A DNA stretch of 64,000 bases from Pseudomonas zanjanensis (GTDB taxonomy: Bacteria > Pseudomonadota > Gammaproteobacteria > Pseudomonadales > Pseudomonadaceae), in assembly GCF_014268745.2 (NCBI RefSeq), contig NZ_JABWRB020000006.1, forward strand, positions 62,001 through 126,000. Direction: 5' to 3'. Position 1 is the stretch's first letter; every line of letters starts with the position of its first letter. Both the position numbers and the translations under genes were made by a program. This document shows positions 1-9,603 of this stretch, piece by piece. Below the pieces are notes generated by a model. That model ran no database searches, had not been told where the DNA came from, and saw only the letters and a program-made list of their open reading frames with translations.

Positions 1-1254
1 GCACATCATCGCCCCCAGCAACACGCCCAACAGGATCGCATTGGTGGTGCCCATGCTGTCGAGGAAGTGGGTCAGGGCTTCGAGCATGCCCGCCACCGGT
101 TTGCCGACGATGTAGATCATCACGAGGCCGGTGAACAGGCTCGCCAGCAGCGGAATGATCAGGATCGGCTTGAGCGCTTCCAGGCTCTGGGGCAAGCGCG
201 CGTAGCGGTTGATCGCCTTGGCCGCGTAGCCGGCCAGGAACCCGGCGATGATCCCGCCAATGAAGCCGGCGCCGAGGGTGCTCGCCAGCATCCCGCCGAT
301 CATGCCCGGGGCCAGGCCCGGACGGTCGGCGATGGAATAGGCGATGTAGCCGGCCAGCAGCGGCACCATCAATTTGAACGCGGTTTCGCCGCCGATTTGC
401 ATCAGCGCCGCCGCCAGGGTTCCAGGTTCCTTGAAGGCCTCGATGCCGAACACGAACGACAAAGCGATCATCAAACCACCGGCCACCACCATCGGCAGCA
501 TGAACGATACGCCTGTCAGCAAGTGCTTATAGGCACCGCTTTTTTCCGCTTTCGCCGGCCCCGAAGCGGCGCCACTCGCCCCACTTTCCTGGCGGCCTTC
601 GGCCAAGGCTTTTTTCAACGTGGCTTCGGCCTGTTTCAAGGCAATGCCGGTGCCACAACGATAAATTTTCTTGCCGGCAAAACGTTCGGTGGCGACTTCG
701 ATATCGGTCGCCAGCAGTACCACATCGGCCTCGGCGATCGCCTCGGGGCTCAACGGATTGCGCGCGCCCACCGAGCCTTGGGTTTCGATCTTCAGGTCGT
801 AACCCAAGCGCGCCGCCGCCTGCTGCAAGGCTTCGGCGGCCATGAAGGTGTGGGCCACGCCAGTCGGGCAAGCCGTGATCGCCACCAGGCGTGGAGCGCG
901 CTCGGTCGGAGTCGCCGGTTCTTGCGCGAACACGTCGGCCTCGCCCAGGACCTCAGCTTCTTCGGCGCCACGACGCAGCACCGCATCAACGTCCTGGAGA
1001 GCCAGGGCCGGTGTGCTGCGGAACACCCGCTTGCCAACAAACCGCGACAGGTCCACCGGGCCGCTGGCGACCAGCAACACCCACTCGGCCGCTTCGAGGG
1101 TCGCGGCCGACAACTGGCGCTCCGGATGGGCCGCATCATGGACTTCGACACTGGTGCTCCAACCCTGGCGCTGCGCCGCGGCGTCCAGCAGGCGGGCGCA
1201 CAACACACTGGTAACCATGCCGTTCGGGCAGGCCGTCACAATGGCTAATTTCAT
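1..1254 (-). CDS. fruA: PTS fructose transporter subunit IIB'BC (partial, 3' end outside window)
   Basis: Membrane permease of the fructose phosphotransferase system; it imports fructose and phosphorylates it to fructose 1-phosphate using phosphate from FruB. The first 418 codons are present. An N-terminal IIB-like domain (about residues 1-100, TACPNG with Cys9) is followed by the functional IIB domain, where ITACPTG puts the phospho-acceptor Cys near residue 129. The IIC membrane domain starts near residue 235 (HLLTGVSFMLP) and closely matches E. coli FruA. The ATG at 1254 lies 13 bp after the fruK stop, so this is the last gene of fruBKA. About 160 C-terminal residues should lie beyond the left edge. 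Identity is secure. Confidence 0.95.
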   Translation of the reverse strand, partial: MKLAIVTACPNGMVTSVLCARLLDAAAQRQGWSTSVEVHDAAHPERQLSAATLEAAEWVLLVASGPVDLSRFVGKRVFRSTPALALQDVDAVLRRGAEEAEVLGEADVFAQEPATPTERAPRLVAITACPTGVAHTFMAAEALQQAAARLGYDLKIETQGSVGARNPLSPEAIAEADVVLLATDIEVATERFAGKKIYRCGTGIALKQAEATLKKALAEGRQESGASGAASGPAKAEKSGAYKHLLTGVSFMLPMVVAGGLMIALSFVFGIEAFKEPGTLAAALMQIGGETAFKLMVPLLAGYIAYSIADRPGLAPGMIGGMLASTLGAGFIGGIIAGFLAGYAAKAINRYARLPQSLEALKPILIIPLLASLFTGLVMIYIVGKPVAGMLEALTHFLDSMGTTNAILLGVLLGAMMC

Positions 1255-1267
1255 CTTGCGAACCCTC

Positions 1268-2209
1268 TTATTGTTCTGTCAGGGGGCGCACGCGCACACC
1301 CTGTTCAAGCGACGCCAGCAACGCGGTGTCGTGGATGCCAAAACCGATCTGCGTGACGGCCATGGCAGCGATGGCCGTGGCGGTGCGCAGCGTCTGCTCC
1401 GGGGTGTCGGCACTGAGCAGGCCGTGCAGCATGCCCGCCAGCAGCGAATCGCCGGCGCCCACGGTGCTGGCAACCGTCACCTTGGGTGGCGACGCATGCA
1501 GCGCCGAACCGACACTGAACCAGTTCACGCCATCGGCTCCGTGGGAAATCACCACATGTTCGACACCCTGGGCATGCAGGCGCTGCGCCGCTTGCGCCTG
1601 GGCCGCTTCGCTGACCACCTCGCAACCCAGCGCATCGGCCAGTTCCTCGGTGTTCGGCTTGATCAGCCACGGCCCCGCCGCCAGCGCGACGCGCAAGGCT
1701 TCGCCGCTGGTGTCGAGGGCCACGTTCAGGCCGAGTTTTTTCAGGCGCAGGATCAGCGCCTGCAACCACTGTGGGCTGACGCCCCGGGGCAGGCTGCCGG
1801 CCACCACAACCACATCGTGGCCGGGAGCGATTTGCTCAAGGCGCGCCAGCAACGCTTGCTGCGCGGCTTCGTCGACCATCGGCCCCGGGCCATTGAGGTC
1901 GGTGATACGTCCGTCCTGCTCGGCCAGCTTGATGTTGCTGCGAGTCTCGCCAGGGACACGAATAAAGGCATCGACAAAACCACGCTGGGCAAACAGCGTC
2001 TCGAACACTTGGGCATTGTCTTCGCCCAAAAAACCACTGACCGTCAGCGTATGGCCAAGATCGGCCAACACCTGGGCCACGTTCACGCCCTTGCCGGCGG
2101 CGTGGGCATGCATGCCGTCGCTGCGGTTGACCTGGCCCGGCTCCAGGCGCGCCAACTCCACCGTGAGGTCGAGCGCCGGGTTGAGGGTCAGGGTAAGAAT
2201 CTTCGCCAT
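1268..2209 (-). CDS. fruK: 1-phosphofructokinase
   Basis: Cytoplasmic PfkB-family kinase of 313 residues. It phosphorylates fructose 1-phosphate, the product of FruA import, to fructose 1,6-bisphosphate. The N-terminus (MAKILTLTLNPALDLTVEL) and the PfkB signature with the catalytic Asp (VGAGDSLLAGM, about residue 250) are clear, and the length is usual for the family. Its ATG shares one base with the fruB stop (TAATG), which implies translational coupling inside the fruBKA operon. The operon should be derepressed when fructose 1-phosphate releases Cra from the operator upstream of fruB. Confidence 0.96.
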   Translation of the reverse strand: MAKILTLTLNPALDLTVELARLEPGQVNRSDGMHAHAAGKGVNVAQVLADLGHTLTVSGFLGEDNAQVFETLFAQRGFVDAFIRVPGETRSNIKLAEQDGRITDLNGPGPMVDEAAQQALLARLEQIAPGHDVVVVAGSLPRGVSPQWLQALILRLKKLGLNVALDTSGEALRVALAAGPWLIKPNTEELADALGCEVVSEAAQAQAAQRLHAQGVEHVVISHGADGVNWFSVGSALHASPPKVTVASTVGAGDSLLAGMLHGLLSADTPEQTLRTATAIAAMAVTQIGFGIHDTALLASLEQGVRVRPLTEQ

Positions 2210-5073
2210 TACAGCGCCTCCACTAATGCGCGCACGTCATCGGCGCTGCCCACGGCCAAAGCCTCTTGGGCCAGGGTTTGTACTTGCGCCAGGCTCAATT
2301 CGCGGACCCGCGCCTTGACCTCGGCAATGCTGCGGGCCGAGACACTCAGTTCGTCCACACCCAGGCCCACCAGCACCGGCACCGCCAGCGGATCGGCCGC
2401 CAGTTCGCCACACACTCCGACCCATTTGCCATGGGCATGGGCGGCGCGCACGGTGATGTCGATCAGTTGCAGCACGGCCGGGTGCAAGCCATCGGCCTGG
2501 GCCGACAGCGTCGGGTGACCACGGTCGATCGCCAGGGTGTATTGCGTCAGGTCGTTGGTGCCGACGCTGAAGAAGTCGACTTCCTTGGCGAGCACCGGCG
2601 CCAGCAACGCGGCGGACGGCACTTCGATCATGATCCCCAGTTGCAGGTCTGCCACGGGGATTTCCCGGCGCAGGCGCTCGGTCATGTCCCGGGCCTGGCG
2701 CCACTCATCGACGCTGCCCACCATCGGGAACATGATCCGCAGCGGACGGCTGTCCGCCGAGCGCAACAAGGCCCGCAGTTGCGCCTCCATGACCTGCGGA
2801 CGCTGCAATGTCAGGCGGATCCCACGCACGCCGAGGAACGGGTTTTCTTCTTTCGCGATCGGCCAGTACGGCAGCGGCTTGTCGCCGCCCACATCCAGCG
2901 TGCGCACCACCAGCGGCCGACCGGCCAGGCCATCGAGCACTTTACGGTATTCGGCTTCCTGGGTCGCTTCGTCCGGCGCCTGGGTGTGAGCCATGAAGAT
3001 CAGTTCGGTGCGCAACAGGCCAATGCCTTCGGCGCCCTGCTCCACCGCGCTGGCGACGCCGGCGCTTTCGCCAATGTTGGCGAACACTTCCACGGCATGA
3101 CCGTCACGGGTCACCGCCGGTTCGTGACGCTGCTCGGCGGCGATCTTGAGACGCTGTTCGCGGGTGTCGCGTTCTTCCTTGGCGCGCTGCAAAGTGGCGG
3201 CGTCAGGGTCCACGTGCAGGCGACCGCGTTGGCCATCCAGCAGCAACGATGTGCCCGGCGCCAGCAGCAACACCGCCGCACCGGCGCCCACCAGCGCCGG
3301 AATGCCCAGGGCGCGGGCGACAATGGCGCTGTGGGCGGTGGCGCCACCACGGGCGGTGAGGATCCCCGCCACGCGAGCCGGGTCCAGACGGGCGACATCG
3401 GACGGGCCGACTTCGTCCATCACCAGGATGTAGGGTTGTTCGGGTTCAGCCGGGGTTTCGATGCCGCACAGCTGCGCCAGCACTCGACGGCCAACGTCCC
3501 GCAGGTCGGCGGCACGTTCGGCCAGCAAGGCGTCCTGCAAGGCTTCCTGCTCTTTGGCGGCGGCTTCGATCACGCCCATCCACGCCGCTTGCGCACTCTC
3601 GCCCAGCTTCAAGCGGGTGTCGACTTCGTCGGTCAGTTCCGGGTCGTCGAGCATTTCCTGGTGGGTGATGAAAATCTCGCGGATGGCCTTGGCCTTGGCG
3701 CGTTCGATCAAGCCTTGGATATCGCGGCGCACCTGGTTCAGGGCGTTTTGCAGGCGCTCGCGCTCGATGGCTGCCGACTCTCCGCGCATCGGATAATCGA
3801 TGGCCTGCAACACTTGGATGTGGGCCGGGCCGATAGCGATGCCCGGGGCGGCGGCGACAGCCTGGATCAGGCTGCCGGCTTCGGGCGCCAACATGACGGT
3901 CGCGACTTCGGCCATTGCGGTTTCCCGCGGCGCACTCGGCGGCGGCAGCGGTTCGACTTCTTCGCCCAGGCCTTCTTCGATGGCCGCCAGCAGCGCGGGC
4001 AAGGCATCGGCGGCAATGCTCGGTTCGGCGATGAATTCCAGGACCTGGCCGCGACGGGCGCCCAGGCTCAGCAACTTGCTCAGGCTCTTGGCCGACACGG
4101 CGCTGTCCTGGCCGTCGACGATGCGCACGCGGATCTCGCCTTCGAAGCTTTTCGCCAATTGGGCGAGGATCTTCGCCGGACGTGCATGCAGACCATGGGC
4201 ATTGGCCAGGCCGATGCGCGCGCTGGGCCAGTCGGCGGGTAATTCACCGCCGAGCACTTCCAGCACTTTGCGGCTGCTGGTGGCGCGGCCCAATTCGTGG
4301 CCGCGGCCTTCGATCAGCAGGGCGCAAAGCCTTTCCAGCAAAGCCTGGTGGGCCTCGCCGAGGCTGGCGAGGCAGAACAGACCGCTCAACGGTTGGCCCA
4401 GGTAACGGATGGGTTTGTCCGGGGTAACGAACGCCAGGCCCGGGCGCTTGACGGTCTGTTCGCTGTGCAGCCACCACAAGCCATCGCCCAGGGGCAGCGC
4501 ATCGACTTGCTGCAACACGCCGGCAAAGCCGTTGCTCACGCAGTCGGCCTGGCGCAACAACCGAGCGCCGCGCCATACCAGTTCTTCAAAATCGTCAGCC
4601 GACACACCGAGGCCGATCATCTGCGCATCCAGGGCCAATTCCTGGGGCGCGCCTTGCAGCAGCTTCAGCAAGGCTTCGGCGGAACCGGCACGGCGCAGGG
4701 CCTGGCCCAGGTCCGTCTCGCCGAGGGCGCGGGTCAGCAGTTGCAGCAGGCGCAGGTGTTCGTCGGACTTGGCGGCGATGCCGATGGCCAGGTAGACAAT
4801 CTGGCCGTCGCCCCAGTCCACGCCTTCGGGGAATTGCAGCAGACGCACGCCGGTGGAGTAGACCAGGTCGCGGGTCTGCGGGGTGCCGTGGGGGATGGCA
4901 ATACCTTGGCCAAGAAAGGTCGAACCCTGGGCTTCGCGAGCCTGCAAGCCGGCGAGGTAACCCTCGGCTACCAGGCCATCGGCCACCAGTTTGTCGGCGA
5001 GCAATTGCAGTGCAGCGTCTTTATCCACAGCCGTCTGCGCCATGGATATCTGCTCTAGAGTGAGCTCGAGCAT
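2209..5073 (-). CDS. fruB: Multiphosphoryl transfer protein FPr (EIIA-HPr-EI fusion)
   Basis: Cytoplasmic phosphate relay for fructose uptake, 954 residues, passing phosphate from PEP to FruA. The EIIA domain covers about residues 1-145 (IAIPHGT, His62). A linker domain follows, then an HPr domain (GLHARPA, phospho-His about 296), then a full enzyme I domain from about 405 (GGATAHSAIVAR, phospho-His about 581; VGTNDLTQYTLAIDRGHP near the C-terminus). The family is fused this way in Pseudomonas, which lacks a general glucose PTS. I chose the ATG at 5073 over an upstream in-frame start because AAGGAG lies just before it and MLELTLEQI is the usual N-terminus. Confidence 0.96.
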   Translation of the reverse strand: MLELTLEQISMAQTAVDKDAALQLLADKLVADGLVAEGYLAGLQAREAQGSTFLGQGIAIPHGTPQTRDLVYSTGVRLLQFPEGVDWGDGQIVYLAIGIAAKSDEHLRLLQLLTRALGETDLGQALRRAGSAEALLKLLQGAPQELALDAQMIGLGVSADDFEELVWRGARLLRQADCVSNGFAGVLQQVDALPLGDGLWWLHSEQTVKRPGLAFVTPDKPIRYLGQPLSGLFCLASLGEAHQALLERLCALLIEGRGHELGRATSSRKVLEVLGGELPADWPSARIGLANAHGLHARPAKILAQLAKSFEGEIRVRIVDGQDSAVSAKSLSKLLSLGARRGQVLEFIAEPSIAADALPALLAAIEEGLGEEVEPLPPPSAPRETAMAEVATVMLAPEAGSLIQAVAAAPGIAIGPAHIQVLQAIDYPMRGESAAIERERLQNALNQVRRDIQGLIERAKAKAIREIFITHQEMLDDPELTDEVDTRLKLGESAQAAWMGVIEAAAKEQEALQDALLAERAADLRDVGRRVLAQLCGIETPAEPEQPYILVMDEVGPSDVARLDPARVAGILTARGGATAHSAIVARALGIPALVGAGAAVLLLAPGTSLLLDGQRGRLHVDPDAATLQRAKEERDTREQRLKIAAEQRHEPAVTRDGHAVEVFANIGESAGVASAVEQGAEGIGLLRTELIFMAHTQAPDEATQEAEYRKVLDGLAGRPLVVRTLDVGGDKPLPYWPIAKEENPFLGVRGIRLTLQRPQVMEAQLRALLRSADSRPLRIMFPMVGSVDEWRQARDMTERLRREIPVADLQLGIMIEVPSAALLAPVLAKEVDFFSVGTNDLTQYTLAIDRGHPTLSAQADGLHPAVLQLIDITVRAAHAHGKWVGVCGELAADPLAVPVLVGLGVDELSVSARSIAEVKARVRELSLAQVQTLAQEALAVGSADDVRALVEAL

Positions 5074-5361
5074 GCTTTCTCCTTTTTGGCGTCCGGTTGG
5101 CGCCAGGTATTGTTTTGAATGAATCAGCTTAGCGTTGCAGGACAGCTTTTGGCGGTATCGCGGCAGAGCGGCCAAAAATTCTGCTAGCCTTGAAAATACG
5201 CTTGCTGAAACGTTTAATCTAGAAAGATTGGCACGTTACTCGATAATCTCTCATCCTTGAAGTGCAACTTGTCGTAAGCGCTTGGACGGTGACCGTCAGC
5301 TTGAATCGGGTAGGATGGCCCTTATCGTCGGGGCTAACTCGAAAAAACAAGGAAAACCGGG
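5074..5361. promoter_or_regulatory. fruB-fruR divergent intergenic control region
   Basis: These 288 bp separate the divergent fruB and fruR start codons and must hold both promoters. The Cra operator at 5206-5217 is the one recognisable site. I do not see a convincing sigma-70 -35/-10 pair by eye. Confidence 0.7.
5206..5217. promoter_or_regulatory. Cra (FruR) operator
   Basis: TGAAACGTTTAA reads as TTAAACGTTTCA on the minus strand. That is the operator sequence reported for the P. putida Cra regulator upstream of fruB. It lies 133 bp upstream of the fruB start and beside the divergent fruR gene, as expected for fructose 1-phosphate-controlled repression. Confidence 0.85.
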
Positions 5362-6357
5362 TTGAAACTCAGTGATATTGCCCAACTGGCCGGTGTGTCC
5401 GTGACCACCGCCAGTTATGTGATCAACGGCAAGGCCGAACAGCAACGCATCAGCAGCGCCACCGTCGAACGGGTGCGGGCGGTGGTCGAGGAACACGGCT
5501 TCACGCCCAACCCCCAGGCCGCCGGACTGCGCAGCCGGCACACCCGTACCCTGGGCTTCATCCTGCCAGACCTGGAGAACCCCAGTTACGCCCGCATCGC
5601 CAAGTTGCTGGAACAAGGCGCACGGGCGCGGGGCTATCAGTTGCTGATCGCCAGTTCCGACGATGCACCTGAGAGTGAACGGCAACTGCTGCAATTGTTC
5701 CGTGCCCGGCGCTGCGATGCGTTGATCGTCGCCAGTTGCCTGCCGGCCGGCGACGACAGCTACCAGCAGTTGCAGGCCAAGGGCATTCCGATCATCGCCA
5801 TCGACCGGGTGATGGAACCGGCGCATTTCTGCTCAGTGATCAGCGACGACCGCCAGGCCAGCCTGCACCTGACCCGCAGCCTGCTGGAGACCTACCCTCG
5901 GCAAATCGCCTTGATCAGCGCCCGTCCCGAGCTGAGCATCAGCCAGGAACGGGCCGCGGGCTTTCGCGAAGCCTTGGCCGGGTTCGAGGGCCAGGTGTTG
6001 ATCGAACACGGCGAGTCGTTCAGCCGTGAGTGCGGCCGCCAGTTGATGGAGGAAATGCTCGCGCGCCTGGGGCATCTGCCGGATGCGTTGATCACGACGT
6101 CCTACGTGCTGCTGCAAGGGGTGTTCGACGCCCTGCACGATTTCCCGCTCAAGGCGCGTCCGCTGCGCCTGGGCACGTTCGGTGACACGCAGTTGCTGGA
6201 TTTCCTGCCGCTGCCGGTCAATGCCATGTCCCAGCAACATCAATTGATCGCCGACAAGGCCCTGGAACTGGCCCTGGCGGCCATCGAAAACGATGATTAC
6301 CAGCCAGGCGTGCAGGCCATCGCGCGGACGTTCAAGCAGCGGATCCACCAGGGCTGA
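5362..6357 (+). CDS. cra: Catabolite repressor/activator Cra (FruR), LacI family
   Basis: LacI/GalR-family regulator of 331 residues. The N-terminal helix-turn-helix is MKLSDIAQLAGVSVTTASYV, followed by the hinge (NPQAAGLRSRHTRTLG) and a periplasmic-binding-like effector domain. In Pseudomonas the known effector is fructose 1-phosphate and the main target is the fru operon, transcribed divergently here. The start is TTG at 5362, preceded by AAGGAAAA; no ATG occurs before the helix-turn-helix. The operator at 5206-5217 fits direct control of fruB and possibly autoregulation. Identity rests on family match plus neighbourhood and is strong. Confidence 0.93.
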   Translation: MKLSDIAQLAGVSVTTASYVINGKAEQQRISSATVERVRAVVEEHGFTPNPQAAGLRSRHTRTLGFILPDLENPSYARIAKLLEQGARARGYQLLIASSDDAPESERQLLQLFRARRCDALIVASCLPAGDDSYQQLQAKGIPIIAIDRVMEPAHFCSVISDDRQASLHLTRSLLETYPRQIALISARPELSISQERAAGFREALAGFEGQVLIEHGESFSRECGRQLMEEMLARLGHLPDALITTSYVLLQGVFDALHDFPLKARPLRLGTFGDTQLLDFLPLPVNAMSQQHQLIADKALELALAAIENDDYQPGVQAIARTFKQRIHQG

Positions 6358-6377
6358 CGTTTCTTCAGGATTGATGC

Positions 6378-7154
6378 ATGGAGTTGATCGACACCCACAC
6401 CCACCTGGACTTTCCAGACTTTGACGCGGATCGCCCGGCCCTGCTGGCCGAAAGCCGCGCCTTGGGCGTGCGGCAAATGGTGGTACTGGGCGTGTACCGG
6501 GACAATTGGCAGCGGGTCTGGGAGCTGGTGCAAGGCGACCCGGACCTGCATGCCGCCTTGGGCCTGCACCCGGTGTACCTCGATCAGCACCAACCCGACG
6601 ACGTGTCGCTGTTGCGCGAATGGCTGGGTCGCCTGGCCGGGCACCGGCAATTGTGTGCCGTGGGGGAAATCGGCCTGGATTACTACATCCCCACCCTGGA
6701 CCGCGAACGCCAGCAGGCGCTGTTCGAAGCACAGTTGCAACTGGCCGTGGAGTTCGAACTGCCGGCGCTGATCCACGTGCGCCGCAGCCATGCCGACGTG
6801 ATCGCGACCCTCAAGCGGATGGGCCCTTCACGCGCGGGCATCATCCACGCCTTCGCCGGCAGTTTTGAAGAGGCCCGCGAATACCTCAAGCTCGGCTTCA
6901 AACTCGGCCTCGGCGGCGCCGCGACCTGGCCCCAGGCCCTGCGCATGCACCGGGTGCTGGCGAAACTGCCGCTGGAGGCGGTGGTGCTGGAAACCGACTC
7001 CCCGGACATGGCTCCGGCGATGTTTCCTGGCCAACGCAACAGCCCGGCGCATTTGCCGGCGATTTGCGAGGCATTGGCGGGGATCATGGGGGTCAGCCCG
7101 GAGCGACTGGCCGAGGCCAGCACAGCCAATGCCCGCAAACTGTTCAACTGGTGA
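6378..7154 (+). CDS. TatD-family metal-dependent hydrolase (YjjV-like)
   Basis: 258-residue TIM-barrel hydrolase of the TatD DNase family. The metal-binding start HTHLDFPDFD (residues 7-16), the VGEIGLDYY segment carrying the family Glu, IHVRRSHADV, a later IIHAFAGSFEEA and the ETDSPDMAP motif are all in order. Family members are 3'-5' exonucleases or deoxyribonucleases, but the substrate of this paralogue is not shown by sequence. It starts 21 bp after fruR, on the same strand, so it may be cotranscribed. A REP doublet follows its stop. Confidence 0.88.
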   Translation: MELIDTHTHLDFPDFDADRPALLAESRALGVRQMVVLGVYRDNWQRVWELVQGDPDLHAALGLHPVYLDQHQPDDVSLLREWLGRLAGHRQLCAVGEIGLDYYIPTLDRERQQALFEAQLQLAVEFELPALIHVRRSHADVIATLKRMGPSRAGIIHAFAGSFEEAREYLKLGFKLGLGGAATWPQALRMHRVLAKLPLEAVVLETDSPDMAPAMFPGQRNSPAHLPAICEALAGIMGVSPERLAEASTANARKLFNW

Positions 7155-7162
7155 TTCCTCCT

Positions 7163-7250
7163 GTGGGAGCGGGCTTGCTCGCGAAAGCGGAGTGTCAGAT
7201 AACCTGTTTGTCGATTGATACACCGCTTTCGCGAGCAAGCCCGCTCCCAC
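7163..7250. repeat. REP doublet, inverted, class A
   Basis: Two perfect 28-bp inverted arms (7163-7190 and 7223-7250) with cores GGAGCGGGCTTGCTCGCG and its complement are separated by 32 bp. This is a typical Pseudomonas REP pair between the tatD-like gene and the convergent chemoreceptor gene. It could also limit transcription from both sides. Related copies lie at 47963-48125. Confidence 0.88.
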
Positions 7251-7270
7251 ATTGGATCGGCGACCGATAG

Positions 7271-9301
7271 CTATACCCGAAACGCATTGATCAACTGCTT
7301 GAGCTGCACCACCTGGGCGGACAACGCACGGCTGGCGTCTTCGGTCTGGTGAGCGCCTTCGGCGGTGCGTTCGCCGGCGCGGTTGATCTCGACGATGTTC
7401 TGGTCGATGTCATGGGCCACGGCCGTCTGCTGTTCCACAGCGGCGGCGATCTGCTGGTTCTGGTCGACGATCATGCCGACCGCACCGAGGATATTTTCCA
7501 AGGCCTGCTGGACCTTTTCCGACTGGCCGACGGTGCCGCTGGCCATCTCGTGGCTAGTGCCCATCGCCTTGACGGCGGCACCGACACCGCCGTGCAGGCG
7601 GGTGATCATCGCTTCGATTTCTTCGGTCGATTGCTGGGTCCGCTTGGCCAGGGTCCGGACTTCATCGGCCACCACCGCAAAACCACGCCCCTGCTCACCG
7701 GCTCGGGCGGCTTCGATGGCGGCATTGAGGGCCAGCAGGTTGGTCTGTTCGGCGATGCTCTTGATCACATCCAGCACGCGGCTGATGGCCTGGCTGTCGG
7801 TCGCCAGTTGATTGATCACCTGCACCGACTGGTCAATCTCGCTGGCCAAGCGGGCGATGCTGCCCTGCTGGGACTCCACCAGCCCGCGCCCGCTGAGGGT
7901 TTCGTCGTTCACGCTGTGGGCGCTGCTCACCGCGGCGGCGGCACTGCGGGCCACTTCCTGGGCCGTGGCCGACATCTGGTTCATCGCCGTGGCCACCAGT
8001 TCGATCTGGCTGCGCTGGCCAGCGACAGCCTGGTTGCTCCGGGCCGATACCGTTTCCACCTGCCCGGCCTGGCGTTCGACTTCCGCGACGGTGCGACCGA
8101 CCTGTTCGATCAGGTCGTGGATCTTCGCCACCGTACCGTTGAACACTTCACCCAATTCGCCCAGTTCATCCTGGCTGCGGGCGACGAAATTGACCGTCAT
8201 GTCCCCCGCCGCCACCTTATCCATCATCTGGCCCAGGTGTTGGAGGGTGGTGCGGGTCGACGCGTAGAAGCCGGCGTACAGGTAGAAAATCAACAGGAAC
8301 ACCGCCATCAGCGCCACGGCTTGCAGCACCATATGGCTGCGATTCTGCTCCAGGCGCTGTTGCAACTGCACACCGAGAAAATCCTGGGTCGCTTCATTCA
8401 ATTGATAGGTCTGCGCCATCAAGCCGCTGACCTGATCAAAGAATGCCGGCCACGGCGCATCGAGGGTGTCGGCCATCACCACCTGCTCCTCGATCAGTTC
8501 CGAGGCTTTTTTCAGGGTGCCTTTGCTGCCGTCGGCCTGGGTGGCAAGGGCTTGTCCAGCCGCTTTGCTGGAACCGAGGGCGTCCTGCAGTTTCAAGTCG
8601 TACTCACCCTGGAGCTTTTCGATCTGCCCCAGCAACTCATCGAAGCGGGTGCTCGACGCCGAATTGAGAAACCCCAGCCCCAACGAGGACGCACCCAGCG
8701 CCCGGCCTTCGCCGAGGATCTGGGTGACCTTGGGGGTGGTGCCGATGATCAGTTCGCTGAGCTGGCGGATGTCGCTCTGGTTGTCGCGGCTCAGCCCCGC
8801 CTGGCTGGCGATGATCTGGCTGAACATCTGGGCGCTGTTGAGCAATTTGCCGATCAACGCACTTTTGCTCTGCAGGGAGCTTTCAGTTTGCTGGGCCTTG
8901 AAAGCGCCAATCATCTCGTCACGCTTGGCCTCGAAGGCACTGACCTGCTCGGGCTCGATGGCCATGGCGGTCATGCCTTGCAGACGCGTGAGGACCTGTT
9001 GTTCCAGGCTACCGATCTTCGCCTCCACATCACCGGCCTTGCCGGACTGGCCCAGGCTGGCATTGATCTGCACCAGGTTGTTGAGGGTTTCCAGGTCCCG
9101 GCGCAGGGCCAGGCTGCTGCCCAGCAGGTCGAGGCTTTGCAGCTCCACCTGGGTGCCCTGGAATTCCCGATAGGAATCACGCACCAGAAAGAAGTTGGTC
9201 ACCAGCATGGGCAGCAGGAACAGCACGCTGATCAGGCTGAACTTCATGCCGAAGCTCAGGCGGTTCATCAGCGCGACGGCGGGCCAGAGCAAACTCTTCA
9301 C
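7271..9301 (-). CDS. Methyl-accepting chemotaxis protein
   Basis: Inner-membrane chemoreceptor of 676 residues. A first membrane helix near residues 20-40 (FSLISVLFLLPMLVTNFFLV) is followed by a long periplasmic sensor region and a second helix near 330 (VALMAVFLLIFYLYAGFYAS). A HAMP domain and the cytoplasmic signalling hairpin follow, whose tip holds SIAEQTNLLALNAAIEAARA and GRGFAVVADEVRTLA. No CheR-binding pentapeptide is seen at the C-terminus (INAFRV). I chose GTG at 9301 because GGGAG lies 9-10 bp upstream. The ligand is unknown. The order MCP-ampE-ampD-DUF1631-nadC matches P. aeruginosa. Confidence 0.92.
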   Translation of the reverse strand: MKSLLWPAVALMNRLSFGMKFSLISVLFLLPMLVTNFFLVRDSYREFQGTQVELQSLDLLGSSLALRRDLETLNNLVQINASLGQSGKAGDVEAKIGSLEQQVLTRLQGMTAMAIEPEQVSAFEAKRDEMIGAFKAQQTESSLQSKSALIGKLLNSAQMFSQIIASQAGLSRDNQSDIRQLSELIIGTTPKVTQILGEGRALGASSLGLGFLNSASSTRFDELLGQIEKLQGEYDLKLQDALGSSKAAGQALATQADGSKGTLKKASELIEEQVVMADTLDAPWPAFFDQVSGLMAQTYQLNEATQDFLGVQLQQRLEQNRSHMVLQAVALMAVFLLIFYLYAGFYASTRTTLQHLGQMMDKVAAGDMTVNFVARSQDELGELGEVFNGTVAKIHDLIEQVGRTVAEVERQAGQVETVSARSNQAVAGQRSQIELVATAMNQMSATAQEVARSAAAAVSSAHSVNDETLSGRGLVESQQGSIARLASEIDQSVQVINQLATDSQAISRVLDVIKSIAEQTNLLALNAAIEAARAGEQGRGFAVVADEVRTLAKRTQQSTEEIEAMITRLHGGVGAAVKAMGTSHEMASGTVGQSEKVQQALENILGAVGMIVDQNQQIAAAVEQQTAVAHDIDQNIVEINRAGERTAEGAHQTEDASRALSAQVVQLKQLINAFRV

Positions 9302-9451
9302 TAGGAAGTCTCCCGGTAGTGTTCTTATTGTTATGAGCGCGCGCACGGAGACAGCAGAAAGCCACTATTCGGGCGCTGTCCCTGTATAGCCTAAATCGGC
9401 GGGGAGATTTGTAACTTAAGGTTAACGAGAGAGATTGGCCACGGCAGCACT

Positions 9452-9571
9452 GTGGCGAGGGAGCTTGCTCCCGCTGGCCCGCGAAGCTGGCCCCCGGGTT
9501 CCTTCAGGAAGATCGCTTTGTCCGGGTTTGCGGCTGCTGCGCAGCCGAGCGGGAGCAAGCTCCCTCGCCAC
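9452..9571. repeat. REP doublet, inverted, class B
   Basis: Perfect 24-bp inverted arms at 9452-9475 and 9548-9571 (GTGGCGAGGGAGCTTGCTCC and complement) flank a 72-bp spacer. The whole unit sits in the 302-bp gap between the chemoreceptor start and the ampE stop. Apart from this repeat I see no gene in the gap. An almost identical unit is at 14387-14478. Confidence 0.88.
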
Positions 9572-9603
9572 AAAAAGCGCTTATATACAACCTTGTACGT
9601 TGA

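Noticed and set aside
67..1248. Long plus-strand open frame opposite fruA (393 codons)
   Set aside because: GC-rich antisense shadow; fruA reads clearly on the minus strand and the plus frame has no recognisable protein features.
842..4242. Long plus-strand frames opposite fruK and fruB
   Set aside because: Antisense shadows with His/Gln/Arg-rich nonsense composition.
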